The notes: generated by a model not told the origin, from the letters alone. A stretch of DNA of 64,000 nucleotides from JBMYZL01 sp049610385 (GCA_049610385.1 JBMYZL010000010.1:30510-94509); one strand, 5' to 3'; positions 1-9,091 are shown, counted from the stretch's first letter. Numbers and translations are program-made.

Positions 1-1045
1 CTGTGCAATCCACCCCACCACAGGTGACAAACTCTTCTTTGAACGTCGTTTTTCCGCGCACCTTATGGACATCATTTGTGAGCAATTGGAGGAGCTTGTT
101 TCGTTGTTTTTTTCCCAGTTCGTGCCACAGACGATCCAGTGGAATGCCTGACCGGACAAGCAAATGACGCCAAAATGCCTTGGGCAAACCTGGAAATGGA
201 CACGCATTGCTGATTTTCCGTTTGTGGATTTCAGGTAAAGCTGCTTCAATTTCTTTTTGAATCAATCCTTCATGGCGTCCATCCAACCAGTTGATGTGCA
301 CGTGGAAATGGTATTGACATTGGGCCAGTTCACGTGCCGCCCAAGCGGACAATTTGAGAATGGCCGGTCCACTCAATCCCCAGTGAGTGATTAAAATGGG
401 GCCGCTTTGAACCCATTGGGTCCCTTGAATTCGCGCCGTGGCCTGAGGAATCACCACCCCCATTAATTGGGTGATGTCATTGCCCGGCATGTTGAAAGTG
501 AACAAAGAGGGAACCGGTGAAATGATGCGGTGTCCGAGGGGCTGAAGCCAATCAAAGCCGGCTGGTTTCGGATGTCCACCAGTGGCGACAATTACCCGAT
601 CGAAGTGAAGTCCATTGACCACCAAATCGGGCAATAGCTGGTCGATGACTGTCTTTCGCTGAATGACAATACCCGCTTGTTTGGTGGCTTGCATCAGGCA
701 ATCCACAATGGTTTGTGATGAATCTGTTGTCGGGAACATACGACCATCGGATTCGGTTTTCAGAGCAACTCCCCGTTGCGCGAACCAATTGATGCAGTCG
801 TGGACTTGGAATCTTCGAAAAGCCCTTTTGAGCCACTTTCCGCCTCTGGGGTAATGGTTGGCCAATTGGCTTGCAGAATCACAAGCATGAGTGACGTTGC
901 AGCGGCCTCCACCGGAAATTTTGACTTTGGCCAAGAGTTTGTCCGTCTTTTCAAAAATCACAACTTGCGCTGTGGGGTGGTGTTCGGCAACGGAAAGGGC
1001 CGCAAAAAAACCCGCTGCCCCACCCCCGATAACGGCCACTTTCAT
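1..1045 (-). CDS. BaiN/HI0933-family NAD(P)/FAD-dependent oxidoreductase, partial
   Basis: The gene runs off the left edge, so the C-terminus is missing. The visible 348 codons start MKVAVIGGGAAGFF, a Rossmann FAD-binding loop (GxGxxG type), followed by an FEKTDKLLAKVKISGGGRCN stretch typical of the BaiN/HI0933 flavoprotein family. The ATG motif VIVATGGH and, near the window edge, EEFVTCGGV also fit that family. Members are usually about 390-410 aa, so roughly 50 residues are missing. The exact substrate is unknown; the family is annotated as aminoacetone oxidase-like or as a bile-acid-type reductase. The start codon overlaps the stop of the upstream penicillin acylase gene (TGATG), so translation is probably coupled. 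The family call is firm, the substrate is not. Confidence 0.85.
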   Translation of the reverse strand, partial: MKVAVIGGGAAGFFAALSVAEHHPTAQVVIFEKTDKLLAKVKISGGGRCNVTHACDSASQLANHYPRGGKWLKRAFRRFQVHDCINWFAQRGVALKTESDGRMFPTTDSSQTIVDCLMQATKQAGIVIQRKTVIDQLLPDLVVNGLHFDRVIVATGGHPKPAGFDWLQPLGHRIISPVPSLFTFNMPGNDITQLMGVVIPQATARIQGTQWVQSGPILITHWGLSGPAILKLSAWAARELAQCQYHFHVHINWLDGRHEGLIQKEIEAALPEIHKRKISNACPFPGLPKAFWRHLLVRSGIPLDRLWHELGKKQRNKLLQLLTNDVHKVRGKTTFKEEFVTCGGVDCT

Positions 1046-3450
1046 CAGGGTGATGTTTTTGGGAGTATGCTTGCTTTCCCGATGCCATTTGCTTCAATAT
1101 CTGCGCGGTTCATTCGCTGCTTGCGAAATTTTCCAGTGTGATACAAAGGCGCTTGGTTGTCATAGAAAGGACTCAAAACATTGCCGGATTGTCCTGTGGG
1201 AAGGACGCTCTCGGCGTCTTCAATGTCAGCAAAATCGATGCCGATGCGCATGGAAGGACCAGAAAAGACCTCGAAGTTCAATTCTTGCTTGAGCTTGAAT
1301 TCATATTTGTTCAGGGCATCTTTCGCGGCAGGCAAACGGAAGGGACCCACCCCGAGCCATGACCCCAAAATGGGGACGTCTTTCATCGCATGGTGGTGGG
1401 TGACCGTGTGAAGGCGTTCATAGGTCCATTCGGTGGTATCTGGTCCCAATTTCTCTTGCAAATCCACTAGCGCTTGTTCCAAGGCTGACGCTAAAATTTC
1501 ACGCGCGGTTTCAACACCTTCAGTCTCCACATCATCCCACCACAAGGATTCGAGATTTTCCAGCAAACGAGGGAACGTGTTTTCAGAAACGATGGTTCGG
1601 TGGAAGGTTTCAAATTTCTCAGCTGCGTCAGTCTGATCGCGAGCGTGAGTGGCGATTTCGTCGGCCATAGCCCCTTCGATGGCTCGGTACATCCAACGGT
1701 AGTAAACTGTGGGTAAAACTTCACCCAATTCATGGCTTCCGGTCCACCCGCGCAATCGATTGGCCATTGTGGCGGCCTCCTCTGAAAGGGAGGCTCCCGA
1801 AATCGCCGAAAGCATCTTGGACGTATTCAGGGCATAGACCAAGGAATGGCCATCCAGTTGCAGCTGTTGAGCGTCTTCAACGGTCCAATCAGCCTTTGTT
1901 GTGGAAAGGGCATTGAGGATACCGGCGGCGCGGGTGTTACCAGAATAATAATGGCCGGGAATGTGCATGCCCAAAACTGAATCGGGCGCGTTGTTGGCAG
2001 AGTAGACAAAACCTGAAGCAGGGTTGACCTGACGGGGGTTCATGAAAAACGGATGCCAGCCCTGGGGATCGTTTGCGGATTGGGTCCCATCAATGGCGGT
2101 TTTGGTATCGACATGTTCAGGCCGAATGGGCAGTTTGGCACTGGCCCACCAAGCGATGTTTCCAGATTGGTCACCATACATCAAATTCAACCCTGGGGCA
2201 TGGACCAAGGCCGCAGATTCTTCAAAGGCCTCAATCCCTCCCTTTCTTGAAAAACCGTAAAAGGCTTCATGAAGTCGATTCTCTGGATATTGGGTGAAAG
2301 TCCACCACATGGAGATGTCCTCTTCAATCAATGGCCCATGCGGGGTGCTGAGAATTTCGAATGCCAAAGGCTTCTGATCGGCGATGTAGATGGTGTCAAC
2401 TTCTGAATACAAATCATGCCATTCTCCATCTTGCAGGTATTGCCCATTGCGGATGGTCTCTCGGTACAAATCGATGTCGTCATTCACAAACATGGTGATG
2501 CCCCAGGCATGATTTCGTGTGTGACCAATGGCAGGAAAAGGAAGCCCTGCGAGGTGGTTCCCGTAATACTCCAATCCCGGTGCAACAACATGCGCCTCAT
2601 ACCAGACAGAAGGTTGGGCGTAAGCCATGTGGGCATCATTGCAGAAAATGACTTGACCTGAGGCGGTCTTTTCTCCGCTGATCACCCAAGCATTGGAGCC
2701 CATCCACTGGGGAATCGGGCGTTGGGCATCCAATCGCAGTGTGCGTTTAGCCAAACCGGAGATGTCATGCTTGAAATTCAATGAATCGGGCGCATTTTTT
2801 CCGACCGGAATCCGGGTAAACCCTTCGGCACCGACAGCCAAATCGCTCCAATGTTCCGGTGTCAATTGGGACTTCATCCAGTCCAAAATGGGTTCGGTTT
2901 TCAAATGGATGGCAAACGTGTAGGCCATGAACCCCGTGGCGCAAAAAACATCCTCCAGATTGAAGGATTCAGGCCGGGATCCCAGCAATTGATATTCAAG
3001 GGGAATCTGCCCTTCTTGGATGAAGGAATTGATCCCTTGGAGGTAAGCCCGCATCGCATTTTGAACCTCCTGGGGTGCTTGACTGACAAACTCTCTGGCT
3101 GATCGTTTAGCGGCTTTTCGCATCCCCAAGGTGCGCAAGTATTGGTCGTTCTCGACCATGTCTTCGCCCAACAATGCCGACAGTTCACCGCCCCCAGCCC
3201 TCCGGAGCAAGTCCATTTGCCACAGGCGTTCAGATGCATGCACATGGCCCAAGGCAAACATGGCATCGGGTTCAGATGCCGCATAGATGTGAGGCACCCC
3301 CATGTCGTCAAAGAAGATGTCTACAGGTGCATTCACAACCTCCGAGTGCAATGTGAAATGGTAATCGGGCTTGTGGGTTTGGACCCAAAACAGTCCCCAA
3401 ACCAAGGTCAACACTAGGGCGATCAGCAAAATACGGAGAATGATTTTCAT
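1045..3450 (-). CDS. Penicillin acylase family protein (Ntn hydrolase)
   Basis: This 801-aa protein opens with a hydrophobic segment (residues 4-24), a signal peptide or N-terminal anchor. It carries the penicillin-acylase layout: an alpha-chain-like region (residues about 40-200, with FALGHVHASERLWQMD), then QWMGSNAWVISGEKTASG, where Ser252 after Gly251 would be the autocatalytically exposed N-terminal nucleophile. HMAYAQPSVWYEAHV and, near the C-terminus, a TGQSGNVLSPFYDNQ-like stretch are also family features. Such enzymes hydrolyse amide bonds of acylated amines, for example beta-lactam side chains or acyl-homoserine lactones. The substrate cannot be read from the sequence. It lies 21 bp downstream of the esterase gene and overlaps the flavoprotein gene by one base, indicating a three-gene operon. 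Confidence 0.93.
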   Translation of the reverse strand: MKIILRILLIALVLTLVWGLFWVQTHKPDYHFTLHSEVVNAPVDIFFDDMGVPHIYAASEPDAMFALGHVHASERLWQMDLLRRAGGGELSALLGEDMVENDQYLRTLGMRKAAKRSAREFVSQAPQEVQNAMRAYLQGINSFIQEGQIPLEYQLLGSRPESFNLEDVFCATGFMAYTFAIHLKTEPILDWMKSQLTPEHWSDLAVGAEGFTRIPVGKNAPDSLNFKHDISGLAKRTLRLDAQRPIPQWMGSNAWVISGEKTASGQVIFCNDAHMAYAQPSVWYEAHVVAPGLEYYGNHLAGLPFPAIGHTRNHAWGITMFVNDDIDLYRETIRNGQYLQDGEWHDLYSEVDTIYIADQKPLAFEILSTPHGPLIEEDISMWWTFTQYPENRLHEAFYGFSRKGGIEAFEESAALVHAPGLNLMYGDQSGNIAWWASAKLPIRPEHVDTKTAIDGTQSANDPQGWHPFFMNPRQVNPASGFVYSANNAPDSVLGMHIPGHYYSGNTRAAGILNALSTTKADWTVEDAQQLQLDGHSLVYALNTSKMLSAISGASLSEEAATMANRLRGWTGSHELGEVLPTVYYRWMYRAIEGAMADEIATHARDQTDAAEKFETFHRTIVSENTFPRLLENLESLWWDDVETEGVETAREILASALEQALVDLQEKLGPDTTEWTYERLHTVTHHHAMKDVPILGSWLGVGPFRLPAAKDALNKYEFKLKQELNFEVFSGPSMRIGIDFADIEDAESVLPTGQSGNVLSPFYDNQAPLYHTGKFRKQRMNRADIEANGIGKASILPKTSP

Positions 3451-3471
3451 GCGTTATCGAATGGAGTTGAA

Positions 3472-4584
3472 TCAGGGTACAAATGGCAGGCGATGTACTT
3501 GTGATGCGCCCGAATCGTTGATGGCACGAATGAAATTGGCGCCAGACATTTCCAAAAAAGAAAGGGTCGTACCCGATGAAACACGAGGCAACATCCAGAT
3601 CAGGCGCCCTTGCCAGTCCCATCCTTCCAATTGGCAGGGTTGCTGCATTTGGATTTGCCTGGGATGGATTTCGAAAAGTGCGGGTAGACCAACGGTTTCC
3701 GCCACTTCGATGTTGTTGAAACCACCGGAGCAGTGAGCGTCAAAAAAGGACCAAATCACTTCCGTGCTCTGCACATCTTGACTGCCCCAAGCCCCAAACC
3801 AATCATGTCCTCCGCCCACGACGCGATAATGATGAAACTCTTGTCCACTGGGTGCACCATGATAGCGAATCATTTCAACGGTGGTGATGTCCAAGAATTC
3901 TTGGTTGGGCAATGTGATTTGATCGGAAGCGGTGGTCCCCATCAATTCTGTCCAAAAGTCGATGATTTCGGGAACTCCAGCCATGCCCCAGTTGGCGTTG
4001 CCGACACCGGTGTTGTAGCCCACTACCAAATCCGCAGTCCCATGAAGATGCACAATCGGTACGGGTTCACTTGGATTGCAATGGATAAAATCATAACCAC
4101 TCATGGCCCCTGTGACAGAACCTACAGCGCGAAATGTTTCTGGATGTTCACAAGCCAATGAATAACTCATTTTACCGCCATTGGACATTCCGCAGGCATA
4201 TGTACAAGACGTGCCCAGCTCGTGCTGGACTTGCAGGTGTTCTGCGAGCGCAACCAGAAACCCATGGTCATCCGCGTCGCTGATACCCAGATTTGCATTC
4301 CAGTGGCTGATGCCAAGGTCATCCAAGGTGCCCTGCGGATAGCACACTGCAAATCCTTCCGATTCTGCGAGGGCTGACCAACCACTGTAAAATCGAATGA
4401 TGTCGGCAGAACTTGTGTAGCCATGAAGGACAAACACCAATGGTGCCCCCGGCGCCAACAACTCAGGCATGTCCAAATAGTAGATTCGCTCGATGCCGTC
4501 GTAATCAAACGTTTCTTGTGCTTTTGTCGGGGACACGGCACATGACAGGACAATGAAGAAAAGAAGCACTGCAGCTTTTTTCAT
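3472..4584 (-). CDS. PHB-depolymerase/feruloyl-esterase-like alpha/beta hydrolase with degenerate T9SS tail
   Basis: The 370-aa protein has a clear signal peptide (cleavage near KAQE, residues 21-24). The hydrolase domain shows FVLHGYTSSADIIRF (oxyanion region), CGMSNGGKMSYSLA with the nucleophile at Ser134 in a GxSxG-type elbow, HGTADLVVGYN (likely acid region) and GGGHDWFG (catalytic His). This matches the LpqC/PHB depolymerase/feruloyl esterase family of secreted carboxylesterases. The last about 70 residues resemble a type A sorting domain in their beta-strand pattern (WDWQGRLIWM and so on) but lack a clean YPNP motif. It is the first gene of the minus-strand operon leading to the penicillin acylase. 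The substrate (polyester, feruloyl or other acyl ester) is undetermined. Confidence 0.85.
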   Translation of the reverse strand: MKKAAVLLFFIVLSCAVSPTKAQETFDYDGIERIYYLDMPELLAPGAPLVFVLHGYTSSADIIRFYSGWSALAESEGFAVCYPQGTLDDLGISHWNANLGISDADDHGFLVALAEHLQVQHELGTSCTYACGMSNGGKMSYSLACEHPETFRAVGSVTGAMSGYDFIHCNPSEPVPIVHLHGTADLVVGYNTGVGNANWGMAGVPEIIDFWTELMGTTASDQITLPNQEFLDITTVEMIRYHGAPSGQEFHHYRVVGGGHDWFGAWGSQDVQSTEVIWSFFDAHCSGGFNNIEVAETVGLPALFEIHPRQIQMQQPCQLEGWDWQGRLIWMLPRVSSGTTLSFLEMSGANFIRAINDSGASQVHRLPFVP

Positions 4585-4589
4585 GAGCG

Positions 4590-4596
4590 CAAGTTA
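4590..4596 (-). promoter_or_regulatory. Putative -7 box TAACTTG five nt before the start codon
   Basis: Read on the minus strand, TAACTTG is followed by CGCTC and then the ATG at 4584. It resembles the Bacteroidota -7 consensus TAnnTTTG with one base deleted. No clear -33 TTG is visible. If functional, the transcript would start at or next to the ATG. Confidence 0.4.
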
Positions 4597-4984
4597 ACCG
4601 CGAAAACAGGAGTCGGCATTTTCGAAGGATGAACGATTTTTTGTTCGGTTTCAATTGATGCATCTCAAAATCACCTGGATTTGATGGGGTTGAACCTGAA
4701 ACAAAAATTGCGATGAGCCCCACCTTATTGGGTTGGCACTCTATCTTGTGTGGGTGGCCCAATGAGTGGGTCAACGCCCACTTGTGATTCCATGAGCAAC
4801 TTGGACCTTTTGCGAATGGCAAGGGGAGGCAATTCTTCAGGTCAGCACTGGCATCACCCAAGAAACCAATCGCTTCATCCAGGAGTGATGAAACAATGAA
4901 GATTGAAAAACGGTGTCAGCCTCAAATGGAACAGGTTCTTTTTTGATTTTCGGCGTCCTCTCCGAAGGCTGTATGCTGTCGGTG
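4597..4984. other. About 0.39-kb intergenic stretch, no convincing gene
   Basis: Between the esterase start and the end of the thioredoxin-fold gene I see no credible coding frame; the longest open frames have no recognisable composition. A small inverted repeat (AGTGGG, 6-nt loop, CCCACT) lies at 4765-4782 and a second (TTCATC, loop, GATGAA) at 4874-4892. Neither is followed by a T-run, so they are not convincing terminators. Confidence 0.5.
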
Positions 4985-5557
4985 TCAATTATTTGAATCT
5001 TTCTTCCATTTGATGTTGCAGCCGATGGAAGGAATTTGCCCCTCTTCAGGAACCGGTTCTCCGGCTAGCAACAAGTCCGCCACGCGCCGAAGGTCAGATC
5101 CAGTTACGGGTGTTTCGTTTCCCGGCCGCGAACCGTCAAACTGGCCGCGATACACGCATTTTCCATGGGCATCGAAAGCGGAAATATCAGGTGTACAGGC
5201 GGCATCATAGGCCTTGGCTACATCTTGACTTTCGTCGAACAGATATGGAAATCGAAACGCATGTTTCAGTCCTAGCGCCTGCATGGCAGGTACATCGTCC
5301 TGGGGATGGGTGATGACATCGTTACTGGAAATGGCGACGAATTGAAGGCCACGAGATTGGTACTCGTGTGCAAACACCACCAATTCTTCCAAAATGTGAA
5401 TCACATAGGGACAATGGTTGCACATGAACACCACGATAGTGGGGCCCTTGTCGAAGAATTCCGAGGAATGACGCATTTTTCCGCTGACGGCATCAGGGAG
5501 GTTGAACGCAGGAGCGGTGAAGCCCAGGGGTATAGAAGTGGTGGGAGTGAGTGCCAT
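4985..5557 (-). CDS. Thioredoxin-fold (AhpC/TSA, PRX_like) family protein
   Basis: The 190-aa protein has the thioredoxin/peroxiredoxin fold pattern: GFTAPAFNLPD near the start, TIVVFMCNHCPYV with Cys46 and Cys49 in a CxxC arrangement, and FPYLFDESQDVAKAYDAACTPD containing the conserved cis-Pro region. The CNHCP motif is typical of the small PRX_like1/thioredoxin family proteins common in marine bacteria. It probably acts as a thiol reductase or peroxidase; there is no signal peptide, so it should be cytoplasmic. It is transcribed divergently from the CIA30 gene across a 42-bp gap. Confidence 0.88.
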   Translation of the reverse strand: MALTPTTSIPLGFTAPAFNLPDAVSGKMRHSSEFFDKGPTIVVFMCNHCPYVIHILEELVVFAHEYQSRGLQFVAISSNDVITHPQDDVPAMQALGLKHAFRFPYLFDESQDVAKAYDAACTPDISAFDAHGKCVYRGQFDGSRPGNETPVTGSDLRRVADLLLAGEPVPEEGQIPSIGCNIKWKKDSNN

Positions 5558-5599
5558 GTGAAGATTGAACTTTCTCGTGAAATACAGGTTGCTAAAGTT

Positions 5600-6118
5600 A
5601 TGTTGTCGAATGCGATTTGGTTAACGGTGTGGTTGTTGTTGTTCGGGTCAAAATTTGGAGGAGACCACAATTGGTCCGTCGTAGACGATCGGGTCATGGG
5701 CGGTGTGAGTCAATCTCAAATGGAGGTCATACCTGAGGGGATTCGTTGGTCAGGGACGCTGAGTTACGAACAAAATGGAGGTTTCGCCAGCATCAGAAGC
5801 GCGTGGAAACCGGGCTGCATCTCAGGCATGAAAAGGGTGCGTATGTGTGTGCGCGGATCTGCTGACGAATTCGCATTCAGGATGTCGTCTTCACAACGGT
5901 ATTATGATCCGGTAGCGGAATGGAAATTCAATCCGACAACAGACTGGAGTTGGATGGATTTTGATTTGGAAGAATCTGAAATCACAGTTTTGGGTCAATT
6001 GACGGGTGGCAAGCTCGACCCGCGCCAAGTGGCCACAATCGCGCGGCTCGGATTTATGCGAAAGTCGGGTGATGCAGGGCCGTTTTGGTTGGAGGTGTCT
6101 GCCTTGGAATTTGAGTAA
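5600..6118 (+). CDS. CIA30-family (complex I intermediate-associated protein 30-like) protein
   Basis: A 172-aa protein that starts MLSNAIWLTVWLLLF, a likely signal or anchor segment. The core W-SVVDDRVMGGVSQS, with GLFASIRS-type strands (here GGFASIRSAW), RYYDPVAEWKF and a C-terminal LEVSALEFE strand, is the CIA30/galactose-binding jelly-roll pattern found in bacterial NADH:ubiquinone oxidoreductase intermediate-associated protein homologues. Bacterial members have no settled function. I placed the start at the ATG at 5600, because the frame further upstream lies antisense to the thioredoxin-fold gene. The N-terminal hydrophobic segment suggests export, unlike the mitochondrial CIA30 proteins. 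Confidence 0.8.
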   Translation: MLSNAIWLTVWLLLFGSKFGGDHNWSVVDDRVMGGVSQSQMEVIPEGIRWSGTLSYEQNGGFASIRSAWKPGCISGMKRVRMCVRGSADEFAFRMSSSQRYYDPVAEWKFNPTTDWSWMDFDLEESEITVLGQLTGGKLDPRQVATIARLGFMRKSGDAGPFWLEVSALEFE

Positions 6119-6148
6119 GTTCAAGACCCTTGCATCGGAAGCCCCCCA

Positions 6149-7291
6149 TCAGGGAAAGGGATTGCTCAGCCACCAAGCGTCAAAGACGACCGTGTCGGTC
6201 AGGGTCTCGAGAAATGCAACGAGGGCGTCCCTTTCTGTCTCAGTCAGTTCCAACTGATAAGGATTTTGTCCAGGAGGACCGAAGCCTGCTTCCGTCAATC
6301 GCTCATCCAAAAATGGGTGCGGCTGAATCTCTTGGTCGTAAAAATCCACCACTTCATGGAGAGTTGCGAATCGACCATCATGCATGTAGGGCGATGTGAG
6401 TGCGACATTCCGCAAGGAAACGGATCGGAAACGCCCATCGTCTTCAGGCATTCCCGTCAGCGCACCACGTCCCGCATCGCCAGCAGCTGCGTAATCCAAT
6501 TCCAACCCATTAATGAAAAATTGAGTGCCGAAAAAATTCAATCCACTGTGGCATTGATTGCAACGGGTCTCATTGTTGAAAAACAAATCTTTCCCCATCA
6601 GCTCGAGTGTGGTGAAGTTGGAAAAGTCACTGGATAACCCTTGGTCATACCTCGACTGATGGCTTTGGATGCTTCGAATGAATTGGCTCAATGCGGAAGC
6701 GATGCGGTCTGATGTCACTGAGGAGTCTCCAAAGGCCTCGAAGAACAACGAATGGTAGTGGGGGAGTTGCTCGAGCTTTACAACCAAATCATCCAAATCC
6801 ATGCCCATTTCGTCCGGATGCTCGATGGGCTCCAATACTTGGTTGTTCAAGCCTACAGTTCGACCGTCCCAGAACATGCGTCGTTGATATCGCATGTTGA
6901 ACAGAGGCATGGCGTTTCGGTGGGTAGGCTGGCCGGAAATACCGATGGAACGGCTTGTCTCATCGCCAAAGGCTTTGGATTGAATGTGGCAACTGCCGCA
7001 AGACACGGTTCCGTCTGCGGAAAGGGTGGGGTCGTAAAACAGCACCCGGCCCAACGTGGCCCCCGCATCGGAAATGCTTCCACCGGTTGAAAAAAGCTGC
7101 AAAGCAGGATCATTCAGCCAATGTTCGGGATAAGACAATTCGCTGTAGGAGAATGGCGTGGAGGGCAGTGAAGGCAGAAGAACGTTGGGCGAACCCATTC
7201 CCTCAGTTGGAAGGGGTTCGGCGTTTTTTTGGCAACCCCAACAGATCCAAGCGATGCACCCCAGAATCCACCATTTGCAAACCCCTTTCAT
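6149..7291 (-). CDS. Di-haem cytochrome c peroxidase (CCP/MauG family) lipoprotein
   Basis: The 380-aa protein has an N-terminal hydrophobic segment ending at Cys20, a plausible lipoprotein signal although the lipobox is poor. Two c-type haem motifs are present: CGSCH (Cys98, Cys101, His102) and CNQCH (Cys244, Cys247, His248), spaced as in di-haem cytochrome c peroxidases. RRMFWDGR, LSQFIRSI and PYMHDGRFATLHEVVDFY are further family landmarks. Expected role: periplasmic reduction of hydrogen peroxide using cytochrome electrons, or a MauG-like oxidation. It is convergent with the CIA30 gene and lies 33 bp downstream of the 183-aa gene, but has its own promoter-like box (7297-7303). Confidence 0.93.
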   Translation of the reverse strand: MKGVCKWWILGCIAWICWGCQKNAEPLPTEGMGSPNVLLPSLPSTPFSYSELSYPEHWLNDPALQLFSTGGSISDAGATLGRVLFYDPTLSADGTVSCGSCHIQSKAFGDETSRSIGISGQPTHRNAMPLFNMRYQRRMFWDGRTVGLNNQVLEPIEHPDEMGMDLDDLVVKLEQLPHYHSLFFEAFGDSSVTSDRIASALSQFIRSIQSHQSRYDQGLSSDFSNFTTLELMGKDLFFNNETRCNQCHSGLNFFGTQFFINGLELDYAAAGDAGRGALTGMPEDDGRFRSVSLRNVALTSPYMHDGRFATLHEVVDFYDQEIQPHPFLDERLTEAGFGPPGQNPYQLELTETERDALVAFLETLTDTVVFDAWWLSNPFP

Positions 7292-7296
7292 GTGTT

Positions 7297-7303
7297 CAAG
7301 ATA
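7297..7303 (-). promoter_or_regulatory. Putative -7 box TATCTTG five nt before the peroxidase start
   Basis: On the minus strand, TATCTTG is followed by AACAC and the ATG at 7291. It has the same sequence type and spacing as the boxes before 4584 and 29220. No -33 element is evident. Confidence 0.4.
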
Positions 7304-7324
7304 CGGCCAACGAGCGAGTGCATC

Positions 7325-7876
7325 TCAGTCATAATGAGCGACCCGTGTTTCACCTTGGGTCAAACGCCATGTTCCCACTTCACTTTTTTCAATCGAGAAA
7401 ATGACTTCATAGGGGAGGCATTGAGGTTCCAAAACGAACTCGACCATACCGGACAAGGAGCTCCCGACATCGAGACCTTGGGATTCCGTTCGAATGAGTT
7501 TTTGGGTGAAAGTCGTGGGTTCTCGAATTACACGTACCCACTTGTGAATCCAGGGGTCAATCTCCGCAAGTGATGGTGGAATCTCCATCAGGGAGGTTGA
7601 ATCACTGCTGAAAAAAGCGTTGGGGTCCAATCCAAATCGCAGGTGCCCATAAAAGTGATCAGCGGAGAGCGGACTGTAGACCCAGCTGCCTTCAACGAAT
7701 TCCAAGCTCGTTGACAAAATCAGGGTATCTCTGTGGATGTTCTGCAGTTCAACGTGGACTTCAAAATCCTCGAAATGCGGGAAAGGAGAACCGATTGGCG
7801 ATTGGGCACGGGTCGATGGACATGCACTCCAAACAACCATCCACATGGACCACATCGCATGCAACCGGCGTCTCAA
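7325..7876 (-). CDS. Secreted protein of unknown function
   Basis: A 183-aa protein with a probable signal peptide (MWSMWMVVWSACPSTRAQ region). The mature part alternates short hydrophobic strands and looks all-beta; it ends with EPQCLPYEVIFSIE and TWRLTQGETRVAHYD. The strand pattern and single Cys near the end loosely recall the N-terminal beta domain of DsbD-like proteins of Bacteroidota, but this is only an impression. The start at 7876 is supported by an ATGA overlap with the stop of the upstream 102-aa gene, so the two are probably translationally coupled. Confidence 0.65.
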   Translation of the reverse strand: MRRRLHAMWSMWMVVWSACPSTRAQSPIGSPFPHFEDFEVHVELQNIHRDTLILSTSLEFVEGSWVYSPLSADHFYGHLRFGLDPNAFFSSDSTSLMEIPPSLAEIDPWIHKWVRVIREPTTFTQKLIRTESQGLDVGSSLSGMVEFVLEPQCLPYEVIFSIEKSEVGTWRLTQGETRVAHYD

Positions 7877-8181
7877 GGTTCGACCATTTCAACCGAAACC
7901 TCGATTTCGTTCCCATGCTTTTGGATGCGAGCGGTTCCGCCAGGAATGACCATCACGGTATCCCCTTCAAATCCTTCAGCCGAAAGCTCCTCGATGATGA
8001 TTTCAACTTCATTGTCACCGGAGTATTCGCCTTGGAAATCCATGGTTTTCATCATGCGAACGATTTCATGGGATGTGCCGGAGGGTGCGCAAGCGGAAGG
8101 CGGACAGGTGACCCTGCCGATGGCAAATCCGATGAGGCCAAAGGCGGCTGCGATGAGGAGGCTGATCGTGTTGTTGTTCAT
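7873..8181 (-). CDS. Small membrane-anchored hypothetical protein
   Basis: A 102-aa protein that begins with MNNNTISLLIAAAFGLIGFA, one transmembrane helix (residues about 6-24), followed by a Cys/Pro-rich linker (CPPSACAPSG) and an acidic, probably beta-rich domain (VEIIIEELSAEGFEGDTVM). I do not recognise a family. It lies 9 bp downstream of the SGNH gene and overlaps the next gene by 4 bp (ATGA). A TAATTTG box sits 5 nt before its start and overlaps the end of the SGNH gene, so it may have its own promoter. Confidence 0.6.
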   Translation of the reverse strand: MNNNTISLLIAAAFGLIGFAIGRVTCPPSACAPSGTSHEIVRMMKTMDFQGEYSGDNEVEIIIEELSAEGFEGDTVMVIPGGTARIQKHGNEIEVSVEMVEP

Positions 8182-8186
8182 GAGTT

Positions 8187-8193
8187 CAAATTA
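8187..8193 (-). promoter_or_regulatory. Putative -7 box TAATTTG five nt before the 102-aa gene
   Basis: On the minus strand, TAATTTG, then AACTC, then the ATG at 8181. The box overlaps the last codons of the upstream gene. Confidence 0.35.
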
Positions 8194-9087
8194 AGGAAAT
8201 CTTGGGGTCAGAAGGGGCTCGAGTGCAGAGGAGACAAACTGTTCACCTTCACATGTCAAGTGATGCCAGTCCCGAAAATAGGAATGCGGGTGGTGGGATT
8301 TGCCAAGTTCCAAGGTTTGAACATGGTCGGGGAATGCGATTTTCAGCCCCTCGAGGAACAACCGATAGTTCGCATAAGATTCTGGATGAATTTGTCTCAA
8401 GTAACTGTCTTCGAGTGGATTTTCCACCAAAATGAGTTGCCAATTCTGTTCTGCAACCAACTCAGCACATCGTTGATATAAATTCTGGATGGGCTCTGAA
8501 TCGGGCCACCAGTTCGTGTGCATAAAATCGTGGACTTGGCCCCGTTTGAAATCTTTTGGCACACTGCGTTGGGTGCAGTCTTGATCGAAACGCATGTAGA
8601 CCCGTTTGATTTGGAAAGTGTGGAGCAACGCACGCCAGCGGAACAATTTAGGCGCCAAAGAATCCCAAAGGTCATTCACTTGGAGCAAAGGAGCCAATTT
8701 GCCCAAGCTTTGAATGTCCCAGCGATCACGTTGGGGTTGGCCACTGAATCTCCGAAGGGCTTGCGGGGCAAATTTGGAGGGCCAAATCGAAAGCACAACA
8801 GTGTGCAATTTCGAATCTTTTTCGGCCGTTTCTGCAATGGCTTCGAGGTATTTGTAGGAGGTGTAAGGGTCTTGTGCTGAGGTGGTGAATCGGGGACGCT
8901 GGGGCCAAGGAATGTCGTCGGCATGGCTGTCTCCTATCAACACCAATTCATGTGCATGAACCTGAGAAATGACTTGCCTTGAATGCCAAAACTGAATGGT
9001 TTTGACACCCCAGGCCACCCCCAAAAGTGTAAACAGGATTACGTAAACGCGAGCGAAAGAAGAACGGGGGTTGTGGCCAATCTGCAT
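8191..9087 (-). CDS. SGNH-fold partner of MBOAT O-acetyltransferase (AlgJ/AlgX/DltD-like)
   Basis: A 298-aa protein with one N-terminal transmembrane segment (residues about 13-30) followed by an extracytoplasmic domain. ELVLIGDSHADDIPW carries the SGNH block I motif with Ser54, and DWHHLT near the C-terminus (Asp273, His276) gives the DxxH pair, so the catalytic triad appears complete. It lies 4 bp downstream of the MBOAT gene, the classic arrangement in which the MBOAT protein moves an acyl group across the membrane and the SGNH protein transfers it to a glycan. The start was set at 9087 because the frame upstream is inside the MBOAT gene. The glycan acceptor is unknown. Confidence 0.8.
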   Translation of the reverse strand: MQIGHNPRSSFARVYVILFTLLGVAWGVKTIQFWHSRQVISQVHAHELVLIGDSHADDIPWPQRPRFTTSAQDPYTSYKYLEAIAETAEKDSKLHTVVLSIWPSKFAPQALRRFSGQPQRDRWDIQSLGKLAPLLQVNDLWDSLAPKLFRWRALLHTFQIKRVYMRFDQDCTQRSVPKDFKRGQVHDFMHTNWWPDSEPIQNLYQRCAELVAEQNWQLILVENPLEDSYLRQIHPESYANYRLFLEGLKIAFPDHVQTLELGKSHHPHSYFRDWHHLTCEGEQFVSSALEPLLTPRFP

Positions 9088-9091
9088 GGGT

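Noticed and set aside
4765..4782. Hairpin AGTGGG-6 nt-CCCACT as a terminator
   Set aside because: No T-run on either strand and it is not positioned directly behind a gene end.
4505..4861. 118-aa minus-strand open frame upstream of the esterase start
   Set aside because: The residues are unlike a protein (Cys/His/Lys-rich, no hydrophobic periodicity) and overlap the esterase N-terminus in another frame.
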